A stretch of DNA of 64,000 bases from Lepidostoma basale (GCA_022606425.2 JAHDVF020000413.1:62001-126000), one strand, 5' to 3'. Positions 1 through 10,545 are shown, numbered from the stretch's first letter. Program-made: numbers and translations. The notes: generated by a model from the sequence alone, not told the origin.

Positions 1-273
1 ATTACATATCACAAGCGCAAAAAGAAACACTCAGTAGTTTGATCCTTACCTTCGGATTTGTCCACTCGAAAAATTAGATCAGAAGGGCCCGAAAACTTGT
101 TACGTCTACCACTCTCTAGCACGTGATGCGAACTGACTAAGCTGCATACCGCGGATGTTACCGGCAAACAGCTAGCATATGACGTCACTGAAACCGCCAT
201 CACGCGTATTGTTTTCGAATTAAAGGGGTGACTCCCATTGCCAACTGACTCCCATTGCCTACATCTCCCCTAC

Positions 274-905
274 ATTTTAAAATTGACGTTATTTAAAATT
301 GACACTTTTATTTTATCTTTTTGACCATGCTCTTTATGCCAGTGACTCTTTTTAACAGTGACATTAAAATTAACACTTATTTCATGTGACGCTTTTATAA
401 AATGATTCATTTTAAAAGGGATTATTTATAAATGGACATATTTTTAGAAATTAACCCTTTTAAAAATTGACACTTTACAAAAGTGTCAATTATTAAAATT
501 GTCCTTTTCAAAATTGAGACTTTTTATAAGTGATATATTGAATTGTATCTTTTTGACAGTGCACTTTATATGAGTGACATGTTTTAACAGTGACATTAAA
601 AGAGAGACATTTAAAATGGATAAAATTGAGACTTTTTAAAGATGACACATTGAATTTTGTGACACTTTTTAACACTTACATCTTGATGACACAATTTTAA
701 ATTGACGTTATTTAAAATTGACACTTGTATTTTATCTTTTTGACCATGCTCTTTATGCCAGTGACTCTTTTTAACAGTGACATTGAAATAGCTACCTATT
801 TAATGTGAGGTTTTATAAAATGAAACATTTTAAAATGGGTTATTTATAAATGGACACGTTTTTAAATATTAACCCTTTTAGAATTGACACGTTATAAAAT
901 AGTCC
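274..905. repeat. Diverged repeat field, two copies about 420 bases apart
   Basis: A block starting near 274 recurs near 694. Both hold the same run of short phrases (TTGACGTTATTTAAAATTGACAC, split here as TTGACGTTATTT and AAAATTGACAC, then GACCATGCTCTTTATGCC and GTGACTCTTTTTAACAGTG). A weaker half-period copy lies near 515-620. There is no open frame. It may be the inside of a decayed transposon or a degenerate satellite. Nothing recognisable lies in 1-273. Confidence 0.7.
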
Positions 906-1011
906 TTTTTAATATTGACACTATTTAATAATTTTATAATTTTATAGTTGGTACGTCAAATCTTGTGACTCTTGCTCTGGGGTTCCCTGTGTGTCCGGAG
1001 TGCACGCGCCG

Positions 1012-3171
1012 CACACTGGGGCCGATCCAGGAATTGTGCGAATAAACCCCTTTTTTAAAAATAACATTAGGTCACAAATAATTCCTGGAATTGATAGTTA
1101 AATATACCTGGCATACAGCTCAGTACTCTAAAGTCATGGTGCAAGTCAACTTTTATCCCTGTTCCAGTCGAAACTTGTCCGTCATAGGCGAAGCTTTTGC
1201 CGTCTGCGATTTCAATACGAAAAGTCACCTTGTACTCATGCCAAATACTTTATAGTGCTTCCAAATTTTGTTATTATTTCAATATGGCATTATCACCCAC
1301 ATGTTGGTACATATTTTTTTTGAAAATATCTTTGATATATTCTGAATTGTAATATTTTAAAGGGGTATTTACATTACTGGGGAAAATATTTGCTTTTTTT
1401 TAGTTTATTGATTTTATATGTAAAGTTTTAGTTGATATCAGTTCATATCATGTCTGCAATTTTGGGCTTATTTGCTTACGTATTCATTGTTCTTAAGGAA
1501 ATATAAAAAACATTTTGCGCATATTTGCGCTTTTTCACTTAAAGGTCACTTTTGTCCAGGATGTGGAAACATAGTAAAAAAGAAAGCATTTATGAGTTAT
1601 TTTAAATTAATTTCAATTATTATTTTTTCTTTCAGGATCAGGTACAACTAATATTTTTATAAGTAGACGTACCTTATTTGATCAAATGAGACAATCTGGC
1701 TACGTTAAATTGGCTGATCAAGTATCATGTTTGAAGGAATTTGTCGAAATACGTACTAAATGTCTAAAAGACCAATTACCAAGCCTTCATAAAACAATTT
1801 CATTTTTTGTGTCTGATTTTAAGAAGAAGTGGAAAAAGGCTATCAGAAAAGAGAACAGATATTTGGTTTTTAATAATGACTGCCTAGATACTTCAATAGG
1901 TTTTCATAACTTTTCTATTGTTTTAAGTAAAAAAGTGGGTCGCCCTCAAACAAATTTTGAAGAATCTTGTGATAGAGCTAAACGCCAAAAGACTAAATCT
2001 TTGAGATCAAAGCACTCTCTTAAGGAATGAACATTTGCAGTACAGGTGACTTTGCGAGCTGCTGGTCAAGTGGATGCCTCCAAAGTTTGGAAGGAAGTTA
2101 CGACAACTTTATCCACAGCTGCCTCATACAAAAATGCATAAAAGAAAATTAACATCTCTAAAAGGTTAGCAGCTTACAGAAAAAGAAGCTCTTTTGATGT
2201 TTATTGAAGTAAAACTCACCAAACATCAATACAATATAATTCGAGAACATGACAAATTCCTATTTCCATCTTGCAAAAAAATACAACAGGCGAAAAGCGA
2301 ATGTTATCCACCAAAGGAAAGCATTGCAGTCACAGATACTTTTGCTGAGATTAAATTGCAAATTTTACTTGATCATACTGCCACTCGTCTTTTGGAAGCT
2401 CATAAAGAAATTTTAGAAGTTCAGAAATCAGAAAATATAAAAAATATAACCTTAATATGCAAATGGTGCTTCGACGGATCTGCACAGTCAGAATACAAAC
2501 AGAAGTTTAGTAGCGATCCAAATTCTGAGGATAATAATATTTTTATATCGTCTTTAGTACATTTAAGATTGATATTGGACAATTTAATATTACAAAATAA
2601 AATAGTTTTTTGTCAAAATGAAAGACACGATACTGTAGACCCATAAACTCTTTGCGGGAAAATATGCGTGGTACCCGATGCCTCCAACTATTCACAAAGT
2701 TTTAATTCACGGCCCAGAAATAAAAAAACATGCTTTATTACCTATAGGCCAGCTAAGTGAAGAGGCCCAAGAAGCAAGAAACAAAGAGTTCAAAAGATAC
2801 AGAGAATGCTTCTCGCGAAAAATGTCACGTATAAAAACTAATGAAGATGTATTAAATTTACTTTTAATATCTTCGGACCCTCTTATTAGCAGCTTGCGAG
2901 AAGTATCTGTAAAGAAAGATGTAAATTTTGAGAAGGATACTTTAGATCTATTGGCTCCACCTAATATTATAACGTCCGACGTTTCCACGCAATCCACGAT
3001 CAGTGAAAACGAAGCCGAAAATTCTTCAGATAGTGAATAAAATTTTTAAAAATCCTGTTTTTCTTATTAAAATTACTTTATAACAATTTATTTACATTGT
3101 TTTATTTATTTCATATTTAAAAGACCACAAAAATAATTTATTCCGACAATTCTTAATTCGGCTCCAGTGTG
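1012..3171 (+). mobile_element. Transib DNA transposon, internally deleted, with target duplications
   Basis: The ends are inverted repeats of about 40 bases. The left end starts CACACTGGGGCCGA at 1012, and the right end read inward starts CACACTGGAGCCGA from 3171. Both are followed by a conserved GAATTGT and GAATAA block. The element is flanked by identical five-base duplications CGCCG (1007-1011 and 3172-3176). A CAC-starting terminus and a five-base CGNCG target are established features of Transib, the superfamily from which RAG1 derives. The inside carries decayed transposase coding. At about 2.16 kb it is shorter than a full Transib, and the middle of the transposase is missing. Confidence 0.85.
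1686..3040 (+). pseudogene. RAG1/Transib-like transposase remnant
   Basis: Coding similarity runs through three frames with stops and shifts. Piece 1 (1686-2030, continuing past a stop to about 2140) has a basic stretch with GRPQTNFEESC and RAKRQKTKSLRSK. Piece 2 (2194-2646) contains KWCFDGSAQSEYKQKF, where the aspartate at 2472-2474 sits where the first catalytic Asp of Transib/RAG1 is expected. Piece 3 (2678-3040) contains HKVLIHGPEI followed by LPIGQLSEEAQEARNKEF, matching the C-terminal catalytic Glu region of that family. The stretch between the Asp and Glu regions, hundreds of residues in intact members, is almost absent. The gene cannot encode an active enzyme. The family call rests on these motifs plus the ends of the element. 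Confidence 0.75.
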
Positions 3172-3301
3172 CGCCGCGCCGCTTCTTCTCCGCTCTTGGT
3201 GTTCTCTATTCCTCACGCCCGGCCCGGGCAGGAATAGAGAACACTAAGAACACCGGCTGCGTGGGCGCGCCCACGCCAGCCGCGTTACGTTAGAATGGCA
3301 T

Positions 3302-3769
3302 ATTTCACAAAACCGTCATAACGTCGTATTTTCACATACGTCATAATAACATAATACTTACTTACGTGCCAATGACGTCACAAGGATATAGTTCTGACGT
3401 GCCATTGACATATTTCTCACAAACGTTATATGGCTGTATTTCTCAAATATTTCAGAATGACTTATTTCTCACGTATGTAATTTTGACATATTTCTCACAT
3501 ATGTCTCATTGACATATTTTTCTCATACGTTAGAATGACATATTTCTCACAAACGTCACATTGACATATTATCAAAAACGTCAAACTTACACATTTCTCA
3601 CATACGTGCGAATGACAAAAATACGTCTTAATGACATATAACGTTTGTGAGAAATATGTCAATGGCACGTCAGTGAGAACTATATCATTGTGACGTCATT
3701 GGCACGTAAGTAAGAATTATGTTATTATGACGTATGTGAAAATACGACGTTATAACGGTTTTGTGAAAT
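3302..3769. repeat. Long palindrome, MITE-like hairpin
   Basis: The left arm (about 3302-3428) begins ATTTCACAAAACCG. The right arm (about 3636-3769) ends CGGTTTTGTGAAAT and mirrors it through CGTATTTTCACATACG, TACTTACGTGCCAATGACG and GACATATTTCTCAC. The loop repeats GACATATTTCTCACA units. It is non-coding and probably a foldback transposon. No target duplication was established. Confidence 0.75.
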
Positions 3770-4374
3770 TTTTAAACGCTGATAATTTTTCACTACACAA
3801 TGTGAAAAAAATGAATTAATTATTTATCATTGATGGCTAACTTCTTCGTGTAACTTAAAAAAAACTGTGATTTGAATTTCCAATATTCGAATTATTGTAC
3901 TAATATATTTTTGGTACAGATTCTTTCTTTTCATTTAAAAGCTTTTATAAATTTATAATATTGCACAAAATATTCCAAATTACCCCACTAAAATGCGACA
4001 GTTCGTTGGTACTATTTTACACTTTTTGCTACTAACTTCATTCATGACATGTTTCAGCAAATCATGAGTTGGCACGTGTGAAATGTCCGGCCGTTATTTA
4101 TCATTGATGGCTAGCTTTATTATGTCACACTTCCGTAACAGGGTGTGTGGGTCTGTATTTATAGGAAGCTACTATCGGTTTGTGTCTCAATGTTACCCTC
4201 TACTAAACACATCAAAAGATGAATAACTTCGCCAGTATTTAAAAAAATATATATATGATATTAGAAGTATGGATTTAAGTACTATGTCAATTTTATATTT
4301 ACTATATAAATATGTTACCATTATAAATATTAATTTATTCAAATAAATAGTTATTTAATATTATTGTTGTTATT
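3770..4374. other. No gene seen
   Basis: AT-rich sequence without a supportable frame. A phrase TTATTTATCATTGATGGCTA occurs twice (near 3820 and 4094), so part of it may be repeat-derived. Confidence 0.5.
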
Positions 4375-4605
4375 TTTCCTCTTCTTTAGCTATGGTTGGT
4401 CCACTGTTGGACATAAGCCTCCTTCAAGAACACATTCTATTCCACCTTATGTCCAACACTTTCTTTATACTTCTAGTTAGTAGCTAGAGTTTCAGCCTCC
4501 TAGATGATTTTCCTCCAAGCTCCTCGATCCTGCGCCTTGCATCCATTAGGCGCTGCCTTCCGTAAGGTCTTACTTCGGTTATTCAGGATCTTAGAACAGA
4601 GGAGA
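4375..4605 (-). mobile_element. LINE C-terminal fragment
   Basis: On the minus strand the sequence encodes a post-RT tail with KTLRKAAPNGCKAQDRGAWR followed by EAETLA, a piece seen at the end of insect non-LTR elements. It is broken at both ends. Confidence 0.5.
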
Positions 4606-5472
4606 GTGGAATGCCGCATTGGAACGTTAAATATTAGAGGGGGTGTGAAAGAAAAGATGAATGAGATGTGTGTAGAGATAGAAAATAAGAGGTTAGATAT
4701 TTTATAAGTAAAATAAGAGGTTAGAAAGAGTGTGGATCCAAGGAGCATGCAGATAAGCTTGTTCTGTGGTCGGGAGTACCTAAAGACCACAGAGCATGTC
4801 AGGGCGTGGCGGCGGTGCTAGCTCCAAGGGTGATAGAATGTATGAAAGGGTTTGAATGTGTTAGTCCAAGACTCATGTGGATTCGCTTCAAGATCGGGTT
4901 GACGAGAGTATTCCTGTTAATTGGTTATGCTCCCGTCAACAACGAATATGAGGCGATTAAGGATGAGCATCAAACAGACAAGAATGGAGGAAGCTCCTGG
5001 ATTCAGCCAAGGCCCACCCAGGGCTGTCGAGCTTAGGATGATGATGATGAAGGATGAGTTTTGGGATAAGGTGAGCGAGACATTGATGTGCAAGAAAGAC
5101 AATGAAAGGTTAATAATTGCAGGTGATATGAATGGTTGGGTGGGAATTCGAAGGAGTGGATATGAGGATTGCCTGGGAAGGTTTGGAGATAGAAGAATAA
5201 ATGACAATGGAAGGAGACTGCTTGGAGTGTGTATGGAATGGAATCTCTTTGTGTCAAACTCCTTTTTCGATCATAAGAGAATCCATCAATACGGCGTGAA
5301 CGGAGCTAGAAATAGAGGAAGGCCGATGAAAACGTGGCACGATCAAATCAATCAAATATTGAATGTCGGTCACGTGAAGAGTCGGAGAAATCGACGTGCG
5401 TGCATGACAAGATGTATGAATGTAGAGGAAGCGAGAGAAGTATGTCAGGACAGAACAGTGTGGCTAATTGCT
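4606..5472 (+). mobile_element. LINE family A, endonuclease joined to 3' end
   Basis: The 5' part encodes an AP-type endonuclease: IGTLNIRGGVKEKM at 4618 and LIIAGDMNGWVG at 5110 (the GDxN motif), then NDNGRRLLGVC. At about 5294 it jumps directly to the family A C-terminus, with GRPMKTWHDQINQILNVGHV and RRACMTRCMNVEEAREVCQD. The whole reverse transcriptase is missing, so this is an internal deletion rather than a 5' truncation. Stops and a shift occur near 4707 and 4990. Confidence 0.7.
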
Positions 5473-5640
5473 CTGATCCCTTCAGCTGGCCTTACGTGCC
5501 CAATCCATGCTAGGCGACCGGCTCTCACGGTGCTCGTTATAAGGAGCTGCTGGGTCATCGTACGGATCTCTTGGTTGGTCCTATGCCTCCAAGTTCCCGC
5601 TGCAACACCGGGTCTGGGTCCCAGGATCATTCAGAGTAAC
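5473..5640 (-). mobile_element. LINE C-terminal scrap
   Basis: The minus strand reads through RTNQEIRTM and RLAWIGHVRP, the WxGHV signature of LINE C-terminal regions. It abuts a family A copy in the opposite direction. The family is not assigned. Confidence 0.45.
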
Positions 5641-5757
5641 CTATTCATTTATGTCATCCGATAGCCTTTTATGGGGCCTTTTGACAATCTGCATGAGCGA
5701 TTAAAAATAGAGCATCCCATTGAAAGACCCTATTATAAATTAAATATATAAAGATTT

Positions 5758-5919
5758 TTAGAACTCGCTCCTATTGGTCATCTCAAACTGTATGAAGAAC
5801 ACGAGGTATGTAGACACAGCTGCGATGATTGCTGACAGACTGGAATAATCCATCGGGAAGAACCCGCCTCCGGTAAATTCTATCTTTTGGTGAAACATTT
5901 GTAAAGAAAACATCTCCAC
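5758..5919 (-). CDS. Gustatory receptor, minus-strand gene, exon 3 (C-terminus)
   Basis: This is the last exon of the receptor gene that starts at 12227. It follows a TTTGCTTTCAG acceptor ending at 5920 and enters in phase 0 with VEMFSLQMFHQ. It encodes 53 residues and a TAA stop at 5758-5760. The sequence FTGGGFFPMDYSSL, then a hydrophobic helix, then TYLVFFIQFE gives the TY.....QF signature that defines the seventh, pore-lining segment of insect gustatory receptors. It is too short to be conspicuous as a stand-alone frame. Joined to exons 1 and 2 the total coding length is 1161 bases, 386 residues plus stop, normal for the family. The intron before it (5920-10106) is 4.2 kb and full of LINE fragments. 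No strong AATAAA was seen just after the stop. Confidence 0.9.
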   Translation of the reverse strand: MEMFSLQMFHQKIEFTGGGFFPMDYSSLSAIIAAVSTYLVFFIQFEMTNRSEF

Positions 5920-5939
5920 CTGAAAGCAAACAAATTCAT

Positions 5940-6826
5940 TTATGATACAAATCTGTTTATGGACAAGTGTATGAAAGAGATGAAATGGTTGGATGTAGGT
6001 GCCAAAATGAGCGGAGTGTCAATAAGCTGTCTCTTGTTTGCGGATGACTCTATCCTACTTGCAGACAACGAGCATGAACTATAAGTGCTTTATAATAGTA
6101 TGTATGAGGTACCCATGCGTAATGATCTGATGATGAAGAAGAAATCATGACATTAGTGTGAATGGTGAAAATTTGGAGCAAGTGGATGAGTTTGTGTATT
6201 TGGGTAGTATGTTTACAAAAGATGGGCGAGTGGAGAGGTATATTGAAAGAAAGGTTGGGCAGGCAACAAAGTGAACGGTGCACTTAAAGTTGTCATCACA
6301 AACAAAAACCTATCCAAAAATGCTAAAATGTCAGTGCACAATGATGTTCTTGTACCTACCCTTGTACCGACCCTTATGTATGGAAGCGAAGCATGGAACT
6401 GGCAAAATTAGGATGAAAGTAGAATAAATGCAGTAGAAATGAGATCTCTTAGACGGATGTGTGGATACTCTGTGTATGATAGAGTGTCGAATGAAAATAT
6501 AAGAAGTGAATGCGGTGCGATTGATGGTGTTATGAACAAAATAATAAAAGGATCATTAAGATGGTTTGGACACATGGAAAGAATGAATGAAGAAAGAATG
6601 GTAAAAAATTATATGTTAAAGATGTAAATGGAACTAGAAATAAAGGAAGACCGAGGAAAACGTGGCACGATCAAATAAATCAAATATTAAATGTCGGCCA
6701 CGTGAGGAGTCAGAGACATCGACGCGCGTGCATGACACGATGTATGAATGTTGAGGAAGCGATAGAAATTTATCAGGAAAGAAAAGTGTGGCTTGATGGT
6801 TAGTTAGTTAGTTAGTTAGTTAGTTT
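5940..6826 (+). mobile_element. LINE family A, 5'-truncated copy with GTTA tail
   Basis: Starts inside the reverse transcriptase (MDKCMKEMKWLDVGAKMSG, then CLLFADDSILLADN, the xxDD motif) and runs through YGSEAWNWQ, MRSLRRMCGYSVYDRVSNE and RWFGHMERMNEER to the conserved 3' end and five GTTA repeats (about 6803-6826). There are several stops. It lies in the intron of the minus-strand receptor gene, antisense to it. Confidence 0.8.
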
Positions 6827-6827
6827 A

Positions 6828-7345
6828 CAGATAAACAAAACCATCACGCCGTCTTTCCGTAAGGGTAGGCAGAGAGAATGGACTGCCACACTAATCTATT
6901 CTGATATACCTCTGTGGATTCCTCCACATTCATAAATCGAATCATACACGCACATCCATTCTTCCGACTTCTAACATGGCCAAACTTTAAAATTTGATTA
7001 ATTTTGTCATGGTATGTTTTCCTTGGTTTGCCTCGACTCCGTTTACATCATTAATGTATACTTTCTTAACCCTTCTTTCTCCATCCATGCGTTCCATATG
7101 TCCGAACCAATGCAGCGATCCTTTCATAATTTTGTTCCCAATACCTTCTTCCGCTCTACATTCCTTTCTTATATCAGCATTTGATATTCTGTCGTAAATT
7201 GTTGTACCACACATGGGTCTTAAGGACCTCATCTCTACCGCATTTATTCTGCTCTCACACTCCTTCTGAGAGTTCCACGCTTCGCTTCCATACATTAGGG
7301 TTGGGACCAAAGTTCCATTGTGAACGGCTGTTTTCGCTTTCATTG
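6828..7345 (-). mobile_element. LINE family A, 3' fragment
   Basis: The minus strand encodes AVHNGTLVPTLMYGSEAWN, SLRPMCGTTIYDRISNADI and GSLHWFGHMERMDGE, with a shift after NDVNGV. It lies tail to tail with the preceding plus-strand copy, the two 3' ends meeting at about 6827. Confidence 0.75.
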
Positions 7346-7599
7346 ATGAATTCTTGTTTGCTTATCTTAATTATTGTTGATAATTATGATGTTCAACTTT
7401 CTCCTCTCCATTGCCCAAGAGTTAAGCATAAAAAAAGTTAGATAAACTGTAATTTTTTAAATTACTTACTGCAATTTTAGCTTCTTCATCCTTTTCTTCT
7501 ATTATCACTTGGTGTAACAATGTACTACACTTCCTTGCCTGAAATTATTTTACATAGGTTAGACACTCAATGAACAGTCAACAATGAATCAACTCAACG

Positions 7600-7682
7600 A
7601 ACAAACTGGAAGCATTTGAAATGTGGCTCCATCGCCGAATGCTCAGAATTCCCTGGACAGACATGGTTACCAATACCGAATA
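7600..7682 (+). mobile_element. LINE family B scrap
   Basis: Encodes KLEAFEMWLHRRMLRIPWTD and TNTE, nearly the same as 8110-8190, and stops abruptly at 7682. It is a second partial copy of the same family or a local duplication. Confidence 0.6.
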
Positions 7683-7723
7683 TATCATATTTAATCCCAA
7701 TGTATTATGACCAGTTCTAACAA

Positions 7724-7768
7724 GTTTAGTGAGTGTCCAAGTCACGGAGACTTGGACACTCACTAAAC
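7724..7768. repeat. Perfect 19-base-pair hairpin
   Basis: Arm GTTTAGTGAGTGTCCAAGT (7724-7742) is the exact reverse complement of ACTTGGACACTCACTAAAC (7750-7768), with the seven-base loop CACGGAG. Both arms read as a LINE WTLTK phrase in opposite directions, so it probably marks an inversion junction of a LINE. Confidence 0.8.
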
Positions 7769-8490
7769 GTGATGAAGTAAAGATGGATTGCTTCGAAAGG
7801 AAAATCCTCCATACAATCCTCGGACCCATTCAGAATGGTCAGACGTGGAGACATTCAAATGGCTTGACAACAGTGGGTCAGTATTGCATTTGAACGGCCA
7901 TAACGTTGAAAGGGTTGAAAAATGTAAATACCTCGGCAGCATACTAACACAATCTCTTGACCCAGATGTAGAGACAAAATGCAGAATCGAGGCAGCAAGA
8001 GCTACGTTTAATAAAATGAAATCACTCTTCTGCAATGATGACATAAACTTCGCCAGAGAATGATCAAATGTTGATGTGAAACGTGGACCTTGAAAGTTAA
8101 CTCAATGAACAGACTGGAAGCATTTGAAATGTGGCTCCATCGCCGAATGCTCAGAATTCCCTGGACAGACATGGTTACCAATACCGAAATCCTGAGGCGA
8201 GCTAGAGTTGACAGGGAACTGTTATCAACTATCAAGGTTCGGAAGATTTCACATCTGGGTCATATAATGCGTGGGGAAAAGTACCACCTCCTCCAACTGA
8301 TATTGGAGGGAAAAATTGAAGGACGCCGAGGGCCCGGAAGGAGACAAATGTCCTGGCTGCGAAACGTGAGGGATTGGACCGGCATCCGAAGTGTGGAGGA
8401 GCTGTTCCGGGCGGCGCAGGACAGGGACAGGTTCGCCGAGGTGATCACCAACGTTGGGGGGACCCGACAGGGCACTTGAAGAAGAAGAAG
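7740..8490 (+). mobile_element. LINE pieces ending in a family B 3' end
   Basis: The first piece (7740-7858) encodes LTKRDEVKMDCFERKILHTI of another LINE type. From 7859 the family B C-terminus follows: HNVERVEKCKYLGSILTQ, FNKMKSLFCNDDINF, then RRMLRIPWTDMVTNTEILR, ISHLGHIMRGEKYHLLQL, WLRNVRDWTGIRS and the ending GGTRQGT with a GAAGAAGAAG tail near 8480. One break lies near 8060. Confidence 0.75.
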
Positions 8491-8504
8491 GTTAGACAAA
8501 CAAT

Positions 8505-8740
8505 TAAAAAAAAAACTAACTATCACCCGTCTCCCCGAAGGGGTAGGCATAAAGAATGGACTGCCACACTTTTCTTTCCTGACATATTTCTCTCGCTTCC
8601 TCAACATTCATACATCGTGTCATGCACGCGCGTCGATTTCTCTGATTCCTCGCATGGCCGATATTTAATATTTGATTTTTTTGATCGTGCCACGTTTTCT
8701 TCGGTCTTCCTCTATTTCTGGTTCCATTTATATCGTGAAT
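8505..8740 (-). mobile_element. LINE family A 3' end, arm of an inverted pair
   Basis: Antisense family A 3' end: TAACTATCACCCGTCTCC, then the antisense of the RRACMTRC region, up to about 8740. It mirrors the plus-strand copy that starts at 8742, so the two form an inverted repeat. Confidence 0.75.
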
Positions 8741-8741
8741 A

Positions 8742-8905
8742 TATTAAATGTCGGCCATGTGAGGAATCAGAGAAATCGACGCGCGTGCATGACACGATGT
8801 AAGGATGCGAGAGAAATATGTCAGGAAAGAAAAGTGTGTCAGTTCATTCGTTATGCCTACCCCTTCGGGGAGACGGCGTGATGGTTAGTTAGTTAGTTTG
8901 TTATA
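8742..8905 (+). mobile_element. LINE family A 3' end, second arm
   Basis: Encodes LNVGHVRNQRNRRACMTRC, then a short deletion before REICQERKVC, and ends with GGGGAGACGGCGTGATGG plus GTTAGTTAGTTAG. It pairs with 8505-8740. Confidence 0.75.
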
Positions 8906-9365
8906 TAGATACTTATATTGCGACATTCTTTTGCCTTCCCACCTACACTCGTCCCGAATAATTTGTCACTCGAATTATTGTTCCCCACCGATCTACGCGG
9001 GACTCTAGTCGCGTCGATAATTATTCACACCAGTATCAAATCAACCGCCAACCGCTGCCTAGCTCTGTTGGCTCTAAGCGAACAATTTGCGGGAAAAGAT
9101 CGTGAAGATTCCGTGCCGTGGAAGTGAAGAAGAGGTCAGGTGCACCCATGGCCCTCGCCATAAAAGACAGACCAGTCGGTGAGTGCCTTCCTTTTTTGTC
9201 CTAAGCATTTTTAATGCCATACCACTCCAAGGCAGGTGAACGAAAGACCGCGTCTTTGCTCCCAGCAAGCGGTTGAGGATCCAATTTGTAAAATTATGTT
9301 TTCCTTAGAAACACTTTATTTCGTCCTACCTCAAATAACTTTTTTGATTTATATAATGTCATTTA
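8906..9365. other. No gene seen
   Basis: Contains a 69-codon frame (8918-9127) without any recognised motif. Slightly less AT-rich than its surroundings. Could be the 5' or 3' untranslated region of a retroelement. Confidence 0.4.
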
Positions 9366-9648
9366 GTATGAAATAGCTGAAAGGGTAGGATGTAGGTGCC
9401 AAAATGATCGGTGTGTCAGAAAGCTGTATCTTGTATGCGGATGACGCTGTCCTACTTGCAGACAACGAGCATGAACTACAAGTCCTGGTGAATGCGAAAT
9501 GATCTGATGATGAATGTGAATTAGTCCAAGGTAATGATTTTTGAAAGAGAAGAAATCATGACAGTCTGCAACATTGGCGTGAATGATGAAAATTTGGAGC
9601 AAGTAGATGAGTTCGTGTATTTGGGGAGTATGTTTACAAAAGATTATC
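9366..9648 (+). mobile_element. LINE family A reverse-transcriptase fragment
   Basis: Carries the YADD catalytic block (SCILYADDAVLLADNEHELQ near 9420-9480) and the phrase GENLEQVDEFVYLGSMFTKD in altered form. It has small deletions and shifts and is cut off at both ends. Confidence 0.7.
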
Positions 9649-10045
9649 CGTGTATTCCTTATCCTCTGAGCTATATATCTGAGCGTCTTCATTTCTGACA
9701 CTCTGAACGCGTTTTTTGTGTTTTGTGGTTGTGGTGTCCGCCCTGCACTCGATCCCATATGCCATGATAGGTCGTACACAAGTCTTATAGATTCTCACTT
9801 TGCTGCTGATCTTCATGTCAGGGTTTTTCCAAATTGAATTCTTCAAGCATCCTGAAATGACCGCAGCCTTGTTTATTTGCCCCATCACTTCACACGGTAG
9901 ATCCGTTTTCCCACACAAGTCCACACCCAGATATCCAATTTTTTCCACCTGTTCCACTGAAACACCCCCCACAGACACGCTACGTCCCACCAGAGCTCGA
10001 GAGAATACCATACTCTTGGTCTTTGCTACTGCTATGATGTATTCA
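9649..10045 (-). mobile_element. LINE family C fragment
   Basis: Minus-strand frame with EQVEKIGYLGVDLCGKTD, INKAAVISGCLKNSIW and SSKVRIYKTCVRPIMAYGIE, the region after the RT catalytic site. It lies just after exon 2 of the minus-strand receptor gene (coding sense), inside the intron and in the same orientation as the gene. Confidence 0.7.
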
Positions 10046-10106
10046 TTCGTATTAATTATTTAATGTGGAGTTTTACATCATTGTTTAAGAATCAATTGAT
10101 ACCTAC

Positions 10107-10545
10107 CTCTTCAATCGTCCTACAACTTGGATATATGGCCAGGTAAAACAAGGAAGAACACCAAACCCCCCAGACGATTGGATTCCAGATGTTTCGAATG
10201 TTGGCTTCGTAATTCTCATCTCTTTTCAAGATTAGGTAATATATGTACAGTTCGATCACCAGCACAATCGACGACTTAGCAGTTGATAGGAACATCTGCT
10301 TCGTGTACATACAATTCAAGACCTTAGCCCACTGGCACAAACGATCATGCATACAGCATATGGTCTGTATCTTGTATGCTGTGCTGGTTCTCTTGACAAC
10401 CGTCAGCTTCATCCGTTTGTTGGATACAATTCTTTTGTTATACACTGGGTTAGGTCCGATTATCGATAAGATTTCCATTTTAGAAGCTTTTCCCGCGCTT
10501 TGGAAGTTGGCTAGTCTCTTGATATAATCATTCAGGAACTCGAAC
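10107..10545 (-). CDS. Gustatory receptor, minus-strand gene, exon 2
   Basis: Internal exon of 439 bases. The acceptor CAG ends at 10546. The first base completes an Arg codon split after exon 1 (phase 2), giving RFEFLNDYIKRLANFQ. The exon ends with IEE before the donor GTAGGTAT at 10106 (phase 0). It encodes an intracellular loop, the motif CCMHDRLCQWAKVLNCMYTK, a fifth membrane segment (SSIVLVIELYIYYLIL) and a sixth (PIVWGVWCSSLFYLAIYPS). The same layout and the HDRLC.....LN..Y.KQ motif recur in the plus-strand second exon at 61794, so the two genes are paralogues. The internal ATG at about 10478 is not the start, because the reading frame continues upstream to the splice site. Confidence 0.92.

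Noticed and set aside
6800..6826. GTTA repeats as telomere-type TTAGG sequence
   Set aside because: The unit is four bases, short, and always attached to the 3' end of LINE family A.
8918..9127. 69-codon frame as a host gene
   Set aside because: No motif, no splice-supported extension and no homologue in the window.
10092..10478. 128-codon minus-strand frame as a separate gene
   Set aside because: It is the inner part of exon 2 of the receptor gene. The frame continues upstream to the splice site at 10545 and runs past the donor at 10106.
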